Assembly (NCBI GenBank): GCA_947624765.1 | Contig: CANQLS010000021.1 | Location: forward strand, 1 to 12,873 | Direction: 5' to 3' | Source of the DNA: an uncultured Clostridia bacterium | Lineage (GTDB): Bacteria > Bacillota > Clostridia > TANB77 > UBA1234 | DNA: 12,873 nt | Shown: piece by piece, positions 6,739-12,873 of the stretch | How positions within the stretch are numbered: the stretch's first letter is position 1 | How the letters are laid out: every line of letters begins with the position of its first letter | Made by a program: the position numbers and the translations under genes | The notes under the pieces: model-generated | Seen by the model: only the letters and a program-made list of their open reading frames with translations | Database searches by the model: none | Told to the model about the DNA's origin: nothing

Positions 6739-7635
6739 TTAAATAATATCGTCATCTCGCTTAAAGCCCTCTTCCAAATTTTTTAATTCCTTTAGATTTT
6801 CAATATCATCATCTTTTCTTTTATTATCTTTTAATATTTTAATATCAGCCAATGGATAAAACTTTTGTACTGATTCATCTTTATCACCTATACGCACTTT
6901 TACCATTTCGCGTAATACTTCCACATCTTCTACTGTTCCTTTTCCATCTGGTGTTTTTACAAGAGCACCAACACTAGGAAGTCTTGAAAGTTTTTCCTCA
7001 TAAACTTCTTGTTCATGTTTTAAACAGCACATTAGTCTACCACAAACGCCAGATATTTTTGTTGGATTTAATGAAAGTCCTTGCTCCTTTGCCATTTTTA
7101 TCGAAACTGGATTTAAATCTGATAAATGGTTACAGCAACATAACTCTCTGCCACAAATACCATATCCACCTAGCATTTTTACTTCATCTCTAACACCAAT
7201 TTGTCTTAATTCAATTCTTGTTCTATATATAGCAGCTAAGTCTTTTACTAAATCTCTAAAATCAATTCTTCCATCAGCAGTAAAGTAAAACAATAATTTA
7301 CTACCATCAAAAGTATATTCTACATCAACAAGCTTCATATCTAATTGATGCTCAAGAATTTTCTTTTCACAAACTTTATATGCTTCGCTTGCTTTTCGTT
7401 CATTTTCAGCAAATATTTTTTCGTCCTCTGGCGTAGCCAAACGAATTGCTTTCTTTAAAGGATTAACGATTTTATCTTCCTGCATCATTCTATTAGTAAT
7501 AACAACTTCGCCTAACTCAATGCCTCTCGCAGTTTCTACTATAATACTCTTTCCTTTTTCGGCAGTTATTCCATTTGGATCAAAAAAATATACTTTTCCT
7601 ACTTTTTTAAATCTAACACCTATAATTTCTTGCAT
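6739..7635 (-). CDS. ricT: RicT/YaaT, PSP1-domain Fe-S regulatory protein
   Basis: The 298-residue protein is the PSP1-domain protein YaaT/RicT. In B. subtilis it works with RicA and RicF as a Fe-S-containing complex that assists RNase Y-dependent mRNA processing and affects biofilm formation, competence and sporulation. Visible hallmarks are the N-terminal IIGVRFKKVGKVYFFDP and the two cysteine clusters, Cys161/166/167/168 (GICGRELCCC) and Cys198/203/204 (GVCGRLMCC). The Lys/Asp-rich tail repeats (K/R)DDDI at its end. The frame allows a GTG start at 7653, but ATG 7635 is preferred: GGAG lies 6 bases upstream and family members begin with this short sequence before IGVRFKK. The first 16 bases overlap the end of holB, indicating coupled translation. 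The holB-yaaT order is well conserved in Firmicutes. Confidence 0.92.
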   Translation of the reverse strand: MQEIIGVRFKKVGKVYFFDPNGITAEKGKSIIVETARGIELGEVVITNRMMQEDKIVNPLKKAIRLATPEDEKIFAENERKASEAYKVCEKKILEHQLDMKLVDVEYTFDGSKLLFYFTADGRIDFRDLVKDLAAIYRTRIELRQIGVRDEVKMLGGYGICGRELCCCNHLSDLNPVSIKMAKEQGLSLNPTKISGVCGRLMCCLKHEQEVYEEKLSRLPSVGALVKTPDGKGTVEDVEVLREMVKVRIGDKDESVQKFYPLADIKILKDNKRKDDDIENLKELKNLEEGFKRDDDII

Positions 7636-8471
7636 GATTTTCTCCATTTCCACAATCGAATCATCATTCTATCTAACGCAATATCAACATTTGCATTTCT
7701 CATAATATGATTTCTTGTTTCTTCAACAATATCTATTGCTTCTACCGTATTAATTTTCTTATCTTTCATTTCTCTATGATAGAAATACAACAGATACTTT
7801 AATATTTCTTGTAAATTATCTTTAGTATATTTATCCTCTTTCAATTCATTACAATCTTTCATCATTTCTAACAAACTAACTCGTTGAAACGCTTTTATCC
7901 ATTTTTGAACAATTTCAGTATCATGATTTTCACGTAATTTCAAAATAGCTCCAATACTTCCTCTTGCATAGTCTAACAATTCATCTTCAACTGGTTCGCC
8001 AAAATATTCTTCTATTTCTTCTTTTGATAATGGCTCAAAATGAAAAATAGTACACCTAGATTTAATTGTATATAATAATTTTTCTTTATTTATTGTAATC
8101 AAAATAATAGTAACGTGTTCAGGTGGCTCTTCCAATATTTTTAAAAGAGCATTTTGAGCTTGTTCATTCATACATTCCGCATTATCAATAATAGCTACTT
8201 TCCTTTGTGCCACTGTAGGTTTAAGCATAAGCTCTTCCTTCAAATTTCTAATCTCTTCTACTCTAATAACATTATTTTCTGGCGAAATAATTTTCAAATA
8301 GCCATCTAAAATTGATTCATTTCCCATACTTATTTTCTTTGCAAATTCTTTTGCAATAGTAAACTTCCCAATGCCCGAAATTCCTTCGAAAATATAAGCA
8401 TGACCTATTTGATTAGTTTCAATTAAGTGTTCAAGTTGTTCAATTTGTTTTTGATGACCAATTACTTTCAT
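7620..8471 (-). CDS. holB: DNA polymerase III delta prime subunit (HolB)
   Basis: The 283-residue protein is the delta prime subunit of the clamp-loader complex, which opens and loads the sliding clamp at primer ends. It shows the HAYIFEG start of the AAA+ core, a P-loop-like GISGIGKFT at 30-38, the Walker B-like KVAIIDNAE at 91-99, ALLKILEEPPEHV at 108-120 and the SRC motif at 138-140 that gives the trans-acting arginine finger. The zinc module with a CxxCxxC pattern found in many delta prime proteins between the P-loop and Walker B is missing; the linker there is short. GGAGG lies 4 bases before the ATG. The gene starts 12 bases after lepB and overlaps ricT by 16 bases. Confidence 0.92.
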   Translation of the reverse strand: MKVIGHQKQIEQLEHLIETNQIGHAYIFEGISGIGKFTIAKEFAKKISMGNESILDGYLKIISPENNVIRVEEIRNLKEELMLKPTVAQRKVAIIDNAECMNEQAQNALLKILEEPPEHVTIILITINKEKLLYTIKSRCTIFHFEPLSKEEIEEYFGEPVEDELLDYARGSIGAILKLRENHDTEIVQKWIKAFQRVSLLEMMKDCNELKEDKYTKDNLQEILKYLLYFYHREMKDKKINTVEAIDIVEETRNHIMRNANVDIALDRMMIRLWKWRKSCKKL

Positions 8472-8483
8472 GACTCCTCCATT

Positions 8484-9113
8484 TTAATTAACTTTTCCCA
8501 TTTTAGATAATGGCCATATTCTAAAACTTACTCTTCCTTCCACTTTATCTACTGGAATGCATCCAAATTCTCTACTATCAGAAGAACCAGTTCTATTATC
8601 GCCCATAACAAATATATATCCATCTGGTACAACTACATCATAAAACATACCTTTTCTTGGTGTTTCTAATCCATCTACTAAATATGGTTCGTTCAATTCT
8701 TCTTCATTTAAATATACCTTGCCATTAGCAATATATACATGGTCGCCAGCTAAACCAATTACTCTTTTAATAAAACTTGTTTTTGTTAATTCTAAAACAT
8801 AATAAGATAATTTATTACCAAGCCCTTTTATTTCATCATATTGAGCAATTTGTTCTTCTTCTAAAACACGTGCTGGGCTTTCAAATGTAACAATATCGCC
8901 ACGTTTCAATTCCAAATTAAAAGTTCTAACAAATCTACTAATAAGCACCCTTTCACCATCTAAAATAGTAGGTGTCATAGAACCTTGTTTTACTAAGGTT
9001 GGAGTAAAAATATAATACTTAATAAGTAACGCAATTACAAATGCTGCTACAATGCAGCCTATCCATTCCAATACTTCTCTTGCTATTGATTTCTTTTGTA
9101 TTTCCTTTTCCAT
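8484..9113 (-). CDS. lepB: signal peptidase I (LepB)
   Basis: The 209-residue membrane serine protease removes signal peptides from proteins exported by Sec or Tat. A short cytoplasmic N-terminus precedes one membrane segment (about 17-35). The catalytic Ser45 is in QGSMTPTI, the general base Lys116 is in SFIKRVIGLAGD, and box E is MGDNRTGSSDSREFG at 170-184. Only one membrane segment is seen, as in the Gram-positive SipS type. GGGAGG lies 6 bases before the ATG. It leads the operon lepB-holB-ricT-ferredoxin and follows walK after 53 bases. The glycosidase and the variable surface protein of this window are plausible substrates of this kind of enzyme, but the genome may encode other signal peptidases. 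Confidence 0.95.
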   Translation of the reverse strand: MEKEIQKKSIAREVLEWIGCIVAAFVIALLIKYYIFTPTLVKQGSMTPTILDGERVLISRFVRTFNLELKRGDIVTFESPARVLEEEQIAQYDEIKGLGNKLSYYVLELTKTSFIKRVIGLAGDHVYIANGKVYLNEEELNEPYLVDGLETPRKGMFYDVVVPDGYIFVMGDNRTGSSDSREFGCIPVDKVEGRVSFRIWPLSKMGKVN

Positions 9114-9143
9114 TAATATCCTCCCTTTCTATTCTAAAATAAT

Positions 9144-9172
9144 ATTATATATTATATTTCGTTTATTTACAA
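9144..9172 (-). promoter_or_regulatory. promoter of the lepB operon overlapping the walK stop codon
   Basis: On the minus strand, -35 TTGTAA (9167-9172) and a perfect -10 TATAAT (9144-9149) are separated by 17 bases. The last three bases of the -35 box are the TAA stop codon of walK. Transcription would start near 9137, about 24 bases before the lepB ATG. This lets the lepB operon be expressed independently of walRK. Confidence 0.7.
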
Positions 9173-10975
9173 CTGTTTAAGCGGAACTTTCATAATTACT
9201 TCTGTACCTTTTCCAAGTTCACTATTCATAACTATGCTACCACCGTTTGCCTCAATAATCTCTTTAGCAATAGGAAGTCCTAAGCCTGTTCCACCCATTT
9301 CACGCGACCTTGCTTTATCCACACGATAAAATCTTTCAAAAACTCGCGGTAAATCTTCTTTTGGGATTCCAATTCCATTATCAATAATTTTAATATAAGC
9401 ATCATCATGAACAGAACCAACATACACCTTAATATTTCCGCCTTCTTTTGTATATTTAATACTATTCATCAAAATATTAGTTATAACTTGTTCAATGCCA
9501 TCTCTATCAGCATTTACGAGAGGTACATTTGCAGTAACAAAGCAATCTAAAATTTGATTTTTAGCATCTGCTTGTATTTTATGTTTTTCACAAATTTGCT
9601 TAACTAATTCTGGTAAATCAAAATCAATTTTATGCCATGCTACTTTTTTATAATCAAATTTTGTTAATTGTAACAAATCACTAACTAATCTAGTCATTCG
9701 ATTAGCTTCTGTTAAAATTACATTTAAAAACTTACGATTACTTTCTTCATCTAATTCTTGTTCTAATAAAGTTTCAGTATATGTCTTTATAGAAGTAAGT
9801 GGAGTCTTTAACTCATGTGAAACATTCGCAACAAACTCTTTTCTCATATCATCTAACTTAGCTTGCTTTGTAATATCTTGAACAACTACAATTATACCAC
9901 TTGCCCTATCCTTTTCATCTCTAAAAGGTGCAAAAAACATATTCACATATGTATCGCCAATATTAACCATTTGCTCTGATGAAGTCCAATCATCTAAATA
10001 AATAATTTTCTCCATGTTAATATCAATTTTATATTTATGAAATATCTCTTCAAAAGTTTCATGTCCTTTTACTTGAAAAATCTTTTTAGCAATTAAATTA
10101 ACATGAATCATTTCTCCATTTAAATTAAAAGCAAGTACGCCATCTGTTAAATGTAATAAAATAGTTTCCAATTTATTTTTTTCACTATAAATTTCATTCA
10201 AATTATTTTTAATTTGAGATGTCATTCCACTAAAAGTTTCAATTAATTTTGAAATTTCATAACCAGCTTTATTTTTGTCTGGAAATCTAACTTGGTCAAT
10301 ATCTCCCTGAGCAATTTTCTTAGCTTCCCTTGTTAAAACATCAATCGGCCTTGTAATATTAGACGCAAATACCATAGACACAACAATAGTAATAAAAGAA
10401 ATAATTATAATTACAGTTCCATATATTACTCTAACTTCATTTAATTGATTTTGAATATATTCTTTACTTTGTTCAATTAAAATAATATATTCTATAGAGT
10501 CATCTGGCGATACATCATCTTTAATTACATATGCAAACAAATAATTAGAATTCTTATCACCTTGACTTGTTGCATACTGCAAACTGCTCATTTTTGCATT
10601 TTTAATACATTGCAAAGACTCTTCCGATAAAGAGTTATCTGTACTCGAAAATAAAATATTATTATCTTTATCTAATATTTTTCCTGAACGACTAATTCGA
10701 TTTAAAGAAAAATAGGCACTAAAATTATTATATATCTTTTTCAAATTTTCTTTTCTTAAAACTTCTTGATTTACACCTTCATAAATATCTTGTTCATTAA
10801 CAGTTCCAATATTAATACCAAAACTAGAAATAGTGTTAACCATTTCTTCAACAAAGCCTCTATAATATACTTGCTCCATTTTAACTACAGAAAAAGCGCC
10901 CACAGCAACTATACTCACTAGGACGAAAACAAAAAATATAACAATCATTTTAAACTGTAAACTTTTGAAGAACAT
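9167..10975 (-). CDS. walK: sensor histidine kinase WalK
   Basis: The 602-residue kinase has the full WalK layout: membrane segments at about 9-31 and 184-205 enclosing an extracytoplasmic sensor domain (about 32-183), a HAMP linker (about 203-258), a cytoplasmic PAS domain (about 265-370), and the kinase core. The phosphorylated His387 is in FVANVSHELKTPL. The N box (ILMNSIKYTKEGG, 501-513), G1 (IIDNGIGIP, 530-538), F box (FERFYRVD, 546-553) and G2 (GGTGLGLPIAKEI, 561-573) are intact. Length matches the roughly 610 residues of B. subtilis WalK. The family controls peptidoglycan hydrolase genes in response to the state of the cell wall. AAGGGG lies 6 bases before the ATG. The genes walH and walI do not follow; lepB does. 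PhoR is the main alternative, but the partner regulator favours WalK. Confidence 0.88.
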   Translation of the reverse strand: MFFKSLQFKMIVIFFVFVLVSIVAVGAFSVVKMEQVYYRGFVEEMVNTISSFGINIGTVNEQDIYEGVNQEVLRKENLKKIYNNFSAYFSLNRISRSGKILDKDNNILFSSTDNSLSEESLQCIKNAKMSSLQYATSQGDKNSNYLFAYVIKDDVSPDDSIEYIILIEQSKEYIQNQLNEVRVIYGTVIIIISFITIVVSMVFASNITRPIDVLTREAKKIAQGDIDQVRFPDKNKAGYEISKLIETFSGMTSQIKNNLNEIYSEKNKLETILLHLTDGVLAFNLNGEMIHVNLIAKKIFQVKGHETFEEIFHKYKIDINMEKIIYLDDWTSSEQMVNIGDTYVNMFFAPFRDEKDRASGIIVVVQDITKQAKLDDMRKEFVANVSHELKTPLTSIKTYTETLLEQELDEESNRKFLNVILTEANRMTRLVSDLLQLTKFDYKKVAWHKIDFDLPELVKQICEKHKIQADAKNQILDCFVTANVPLVNADRDGIEQVITNILMNSIKYTKEGGNIKVYVGSVHDDAYIKIIDNGIGIPKEDLPRVFERFYRVDKARSREMGGTGLGLPIAKEIIEANGGSIVMNSELGKGTEVIMKVPLKQL

Positions 10976-11012
10976 ATTTTACCCCTTCTTAGAAAAACGT
11001 AGTTAATAATGA

Positions 11013-11042
11013 ATAATATTCAACTTAAAAATAATTGGACAA
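11013..11042 (-). promoter_or_regulatory. candidate walK promoter overlapping the inverted-repeat element
   Basis: On the minus strand, TTGTCC (11037-11042) could be a -35 box and TATTAT (11013-11018) a -10 box, with 18-base spacing. The -35 box is part of the terminal repeat of the element at 11030-11134. The -10 box lies in the palindrome TGAATAATATTCA (11010-11022), which could also be a protein-binding site. The predicted start near 11006 leaves about 31 bases before the walK ATG. Confidence 0.35.
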
Positions 11043-11134
11043 ATTCTAAACGGACAAATGAGAAAACCATAAACATATATACATACGTTAAGAATTCACG
11101 AAGTAATGTCCGGTAGTGAAATTGTCCAATTATT
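11030..11134. repeat. ~105-bp inverted-repeat element between walR and walK
   Basis: The ends AATAATTGGACAA (11030-11042) and TTGTCCAATTATT (11122-11134) are perfect 13-bp inverted repeats. Matching continues inward after one mismatch (TTC/GAA), and a second inverted pair CGGACA (11051-11056)/TGTCCG (11107-11112) lies at nearly the same distance from each end. Each end therefore carries about 26 bases of imperfect inverted repeat with two copies of GGACA. No reading frame lies inside. This is the layout of a miniature inverted-repeat element (MITE-like). The repeated GGACA ends recall those of IS21-type elements, but I am not sure of the family, and no target-site duplication is evident. The alternative is a transcribed RNA structure: on the minus strand the stem ends in TTATTTTTAAG, which could reduce read-through from walR to walK. 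Confidence 0.5.
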
Positions 11135-11140
11135 CTCTTC

Positions 11141-11857
11141 TTATCCAAGATTAGGATTAAAATAATAACCAATTCCTCTCTTTGTTGCTAGATATTCAGG
11201 CATACTTGGATTTTGCTCTATCTTTTCTCTAATCCTTCTTACAGTTACATCAACCGTTCTAACATCTCCAAAATATTCATATCCCCAAACTTTTTCTAAA
11301 AGTTCCTCTCTAGAAAAAACTTGACCTTTTTGAGTAGCTAAAAACTTCAATAACTCAAATTCTCTTAATGTAAGCTCAACTATTTTACCATTTATTCTTG
11401 CTTCATAGCGATCTATATCTAGCGAAAGATGACCAAAACGTAATGCGTTCGGACTAATATTTTCTTCTTCTATTTGTTGTTGCATACTAAACGCCATTGT
11501 TTTTCTTAAATTAGCCTTAACTCTAGCCATTACTTCACGAACACTAAACGGTTTTGTAATATAATCATCAGCGCCTAACTCTAAACCGATAATTTTATCA
11601 ACTTCATCTTCTTTGGCAGTTACCATAATAATAGGTGTATTATCTTTTTGCCTAATCTCCTTGCAAACAGTAAATCCATCTTTTTTTGGTAACATTACAT
11701 CTAGCAAAATCAAATCTGGTTTTTGTTGTTCCGCCATAGAAACAGCTTGCTCCCCATCATAGGCCTCTAAAGTTTTATATCCTTCCTTAGTCAAATTATA
11801 ATTCAATATATCTACAATAGCTTTCTCATCATCCACAATTAAAATTGTTTTATCCAT
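11141..11857 (-). CDS. walR: response regulator WalR
   Basis: The 238-residue OmpR/PhoB-type regulator has a receiver domain at about 3-118 with acidic pocket Asp9/Asp10, phosphorylated Asp53 (LLDVMLPKKDG), Thr80 and Lys102. The winged-helix DNA-binding domain is at about 138-234, including VWGYEYFGDVRTVDVTVRRI at 190-209, a sequence typical of WalR (YycF) rather than PhoP. It is the partner of WalK and in relatives controls autolysin and other cell-wall genes by binding paired TGT(A/T)A-type hexamers. An AAGGAAGGTG Shine-Dalgarno region precedes the ATG. The gene has a near-consensus promoter. Its stop is 165 bases before walK, unusually far for this pair, because of the inverted-repeat element between them. 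Confidence 0.93.
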   Translation of the reverse strand: MDKTILIVDDEKAIVDILNYNLTKEGYKTLEAYDGEQAVSMAEQQKPDLILLDVMLPKKDGFTVCKEIRQKDNTPIIMVTAKEDEVDKIIGLELGADDYITKPFSVREVMARVKANLRKTMAFSMQQQIEEENISPNALRFGHLSLDIDRYEARINGKIVELTLREFELLKFLATQKGQVFSREELLEKVWGYEYFGDVRTVDVTVRRIREKIEQNPSMPEYLATKRGIGYYFNPNLG

Positions 11858-11899
11858 TTCAACACCTTCCTTACGGATACACAGTTTTATACTACTTTC

Positions 11900-11928
11900 A
11901 TTATCTACGATTAAGACTCAAAAGTCAA
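11900..11928 (-). promoter_or_regulatory. strong promoter of walR
   Basis: On the minus strand, -35 TTGACT (11923-11928) and -10 GATAAT (11900-11905) are exactly 17 bases apart, one mismatch each from the sigma-A consensus. Transcription would start near 11893, 36 bases before the ATG. The -35 box begins the short inverted repeat GACT-TTTG-AGTC, a possible operator. Confidence 0.75.
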
Positions 11929-11943
11929 TACAAAAAAAGTGGA

Positions 11944-11973
11944 AAAAAGAGAAAAAATGCACAAGCTCTTCTT
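11944..11973 (-). terminator. likely terminator of the FGE-like surface-protein gene
   Basis: On the minus strand, AAGAAGAG pairs with CTCTTTTT (8 bp with one G-U) around a 14-base loop that itself contains six T, and more T follows. It starts 12 bases after the stop codon. The stem is weak but the position is right. It lies just upstream of the walR promoter, separating the two units. Confidence 0.45.
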
Positions 11974-11985
11974 ATTTACTATTTT

Positions 11986-12873
11986 TTAAGGATTTGCAAC
12001 TAATGCAACACGAAAAGTAAGAGCATCAGCACCGCCACCACCTTGGTGGTCAAAACAAAATATACCGCTTCCTTCCCCAGAATAAGTGGAGCGATTTCCT
12101 CTTACAAAAAATGCAGCTCCTGTAGATGGAAATATAGCATAATCATAATTCCATCCATCACTCCAATCTGAAGAATTCTTTGACGTTTCATATACGGCAT
12201 CGCCAAATTTTTTTGCATTTGCTTCACAATTATCCAATTCAGCGTCCAACGCGGATCCTTCGGCGTCTTGACCTACTGCATATACATTTTTCTCATATTC
12301 GACCGATAAAGTATTTTTGTAATTAACAGAATATGTATTATCTACATATCCAGCCACATATTCCCAACCTCCACCTGATAAATCATAAACACCATAAATA
12401 TTATTAGTTGTACTTGCATGATATCCATTCGGATGATTATAAGGATAAAAAGTTCTAGTAGGTCCATTAGTATATTTCATGAAAATACTGCCATCTTCAT
12501 TATACATTTTTTCCGCCTTTATATAGGCATTCAACGCGTCATCTTTTGTTGTTGCTGACATTCCCGTTATTGTTGTAGCACTTCCATCTCCTTCGACATA
12601 AGAATTATTATACACATTTAAATTTCCGTATTTACTTTGAGTTAGATAAGCAACTGCTCCCCATTCACTATTTTTCATCAAATGACTATTGCTATTTGTC
12701 ATTCCATGTGATTTTGCCATCGACTTAGACTTATTTACAATATTGCTATAATCAATTGCTCTCCAACTCGCTACATTAGGTCGCACTGTTATATATTCTG
12801 TTGCATCGCTTGCATCTTTTGACCAACCATAGTTTGTTCCTATGTTTGTGCTAATTTTTCCATTACCTATTAC
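11986..12873 (-). CDS. surface protein with FGE/C-type-lectin-fold domain, 3' part; candidate diversified target
   Basis: The frame is open to the window edge, so the N-terminus is missing; 295 residues are seen, counted from the edge. RPNVASWRAI (31-40), SHLMKNSEWGAVAYLTQSKYG (63-83), NIYGVYDLSGGGWEYVAGY (158-176) and the end FFVRGNRS...TFRVALV mark a large uncharacterised family related to formylglycine-generating enzyme (compare GLYDMSGNVWEW and the terminal RGG...GFR). Similar proteins often carry a prepilin-like N-terminal signal, which cannot be checked here. I see no evidence of sulfatase activation; the fold is probably used for binding. Codons 259-288 are 24 of 30 NNY, including CGC, TCC, GAC and CAC, although the gene is AT-rich; this is what adenine mutagenesis of AAY codons by a diversity-generating retroelement would leave. 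No reverse transcriptase or template repeat lies in the window. Confidence 0.75.
   Translation of the reverse strand, partial: VIGNGKISTNIGTNYGWSKDASDATEYITVRPNVASWRAIDYSNIVNKSKSMAKSHGMTNSNSHLMKNSEWGAVAYLTQSKYGNLNVYNNSYVEGDGSATTITGMSATTKDDALNAYIKAEKMYNEDGSIFMKYTNGPTRTFYPYNHPNGYHASTTNNIYGVYDLSGGGWEYVAGYVDNTYSVNYKNTLSVEYEKNVYAVGQDAEGSALDAELDNCEANAKKFGDAVYETSKNSSDWSDGWNYDYAIFPSTGAAFFVRGNRSTYSGEGSGIFCFDHQGGGGADALTFRVALVANP
12010..12099 (-). other. candidate variable region (VR) of a diversity-generating retroelement
   Basis: This is the 30-codon stretch from Gly259 to Arg288 of the partial surface protein (GNRSTYSGEGSG ... ADALTFR). Twenty-four codons end in a pyrimidine; the exceptions are GGA, GGG, GAA, GGA, ATA and CAA. 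Diverse residues (Arg, Ser, Tyr, Asp, His, Gly, Ala, Leu, Thr) alternate with fixed Gly and Phe positions, at the exact 3' place where DGR variable regions sit in C-type-lectin-fold proteins. The template repeat is not in the window. Confidence 0.4.

Noticed and set aside
12037..12050. Hairpin ACCACC-TT-GGTGGT inside the candidate variable region
   Set aside because: It arises from consecutive Asp-His-Gln-Gly-Gly codons (GACCACCAAGGTGGT) and its 2-base loop is too small for a stable RNA hairpin; DGR hairpins lie downstream of the variable region, not within it.
1..12873. CRISPR array, tRNA or rRNA genes, complete insertion sequence
   Set aside because: No regularly spaced direct repeats, no cloverleaf-like GC-rich segments with tRNA landmarks, and no transposase frame were seen on either strand.

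Overview
The window is very AT-rich, uses the standard stop codons TAA, TAG and TGA (TGA ends the methyltransferase gene), has strong GGAGG-type ribosome binding sites, and carries Firmicutes housekeeping genes (walRK, lepB, holB, ricT, yabB). This suggests a low-GC, probably uncultured, Clostridia-like member of the Firmicutes. The last gene belongs to a large surface-protein family that I associate with gut Clostridia and Mollicutes-like metagenomes. The lineage is inferred from gene content only.

Left part (1-5593). The first ~150 bases are open on the minus strand and run off the edge; a GC-rich patch lies inside and I cannot identify them. A minus-strand gene for a DnaB/RecA-fold helicase-like ATPase (217-1776) is followed by a hairpin. 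It is divergent from a plus-strand pair: a TtcA-type PP-loop tRNA-thiolation protein and, 9 bases later, a 945-residue secreted phosphodiester glycosidase (NAGPA domain) with Ig-like and carbohydrate-binding-like modules. A bidirectional terminator separates this pair from the next, convergent gene.

Middle part (5595-9113, minus strand). In transcription order this is lepB (signal peptidase I), holB (DNA polymerase III delta prime), ricT (PSP1/YaaT), a 2[4Fe-4S] ferredoxin, then, after a hairpin and with its own promoter, yabB/trmN6 (tRNA1(Val) adenine methyltransferase). The genes from lepB to the ferredoxin are tightly spaced, and holB and ricT overlap. A good promoter for them starts inside the walK stop codon. 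A possible 38-codon plus-strand gene lies between yabB and the ferredoxin.

Right part (9167-12873, minus strand). The essential cell-wall two-component system walR-walK is present, but its two genes are separated by 165 bases holding a ~105-bp element with inverted-repeat ends. One end of that element supplies the -35 box of a candidate walK promoter. Upstream lies the 3' part of a gene for an FGE/C-type-lectin-fold surface protein, cut by the window edge. Its last 30 codons before the final conserved Phe-Arg motif are mostly NNY, the pattern expected of a diversity-generating retroelement variable region. No reverse transcriptase or template repeat is visible inside the window, so that reading is a hypothesis. 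It is the most interesting lead here, followed by the inverted-repeat element in walRK and the possible small gene at 6372-6488.
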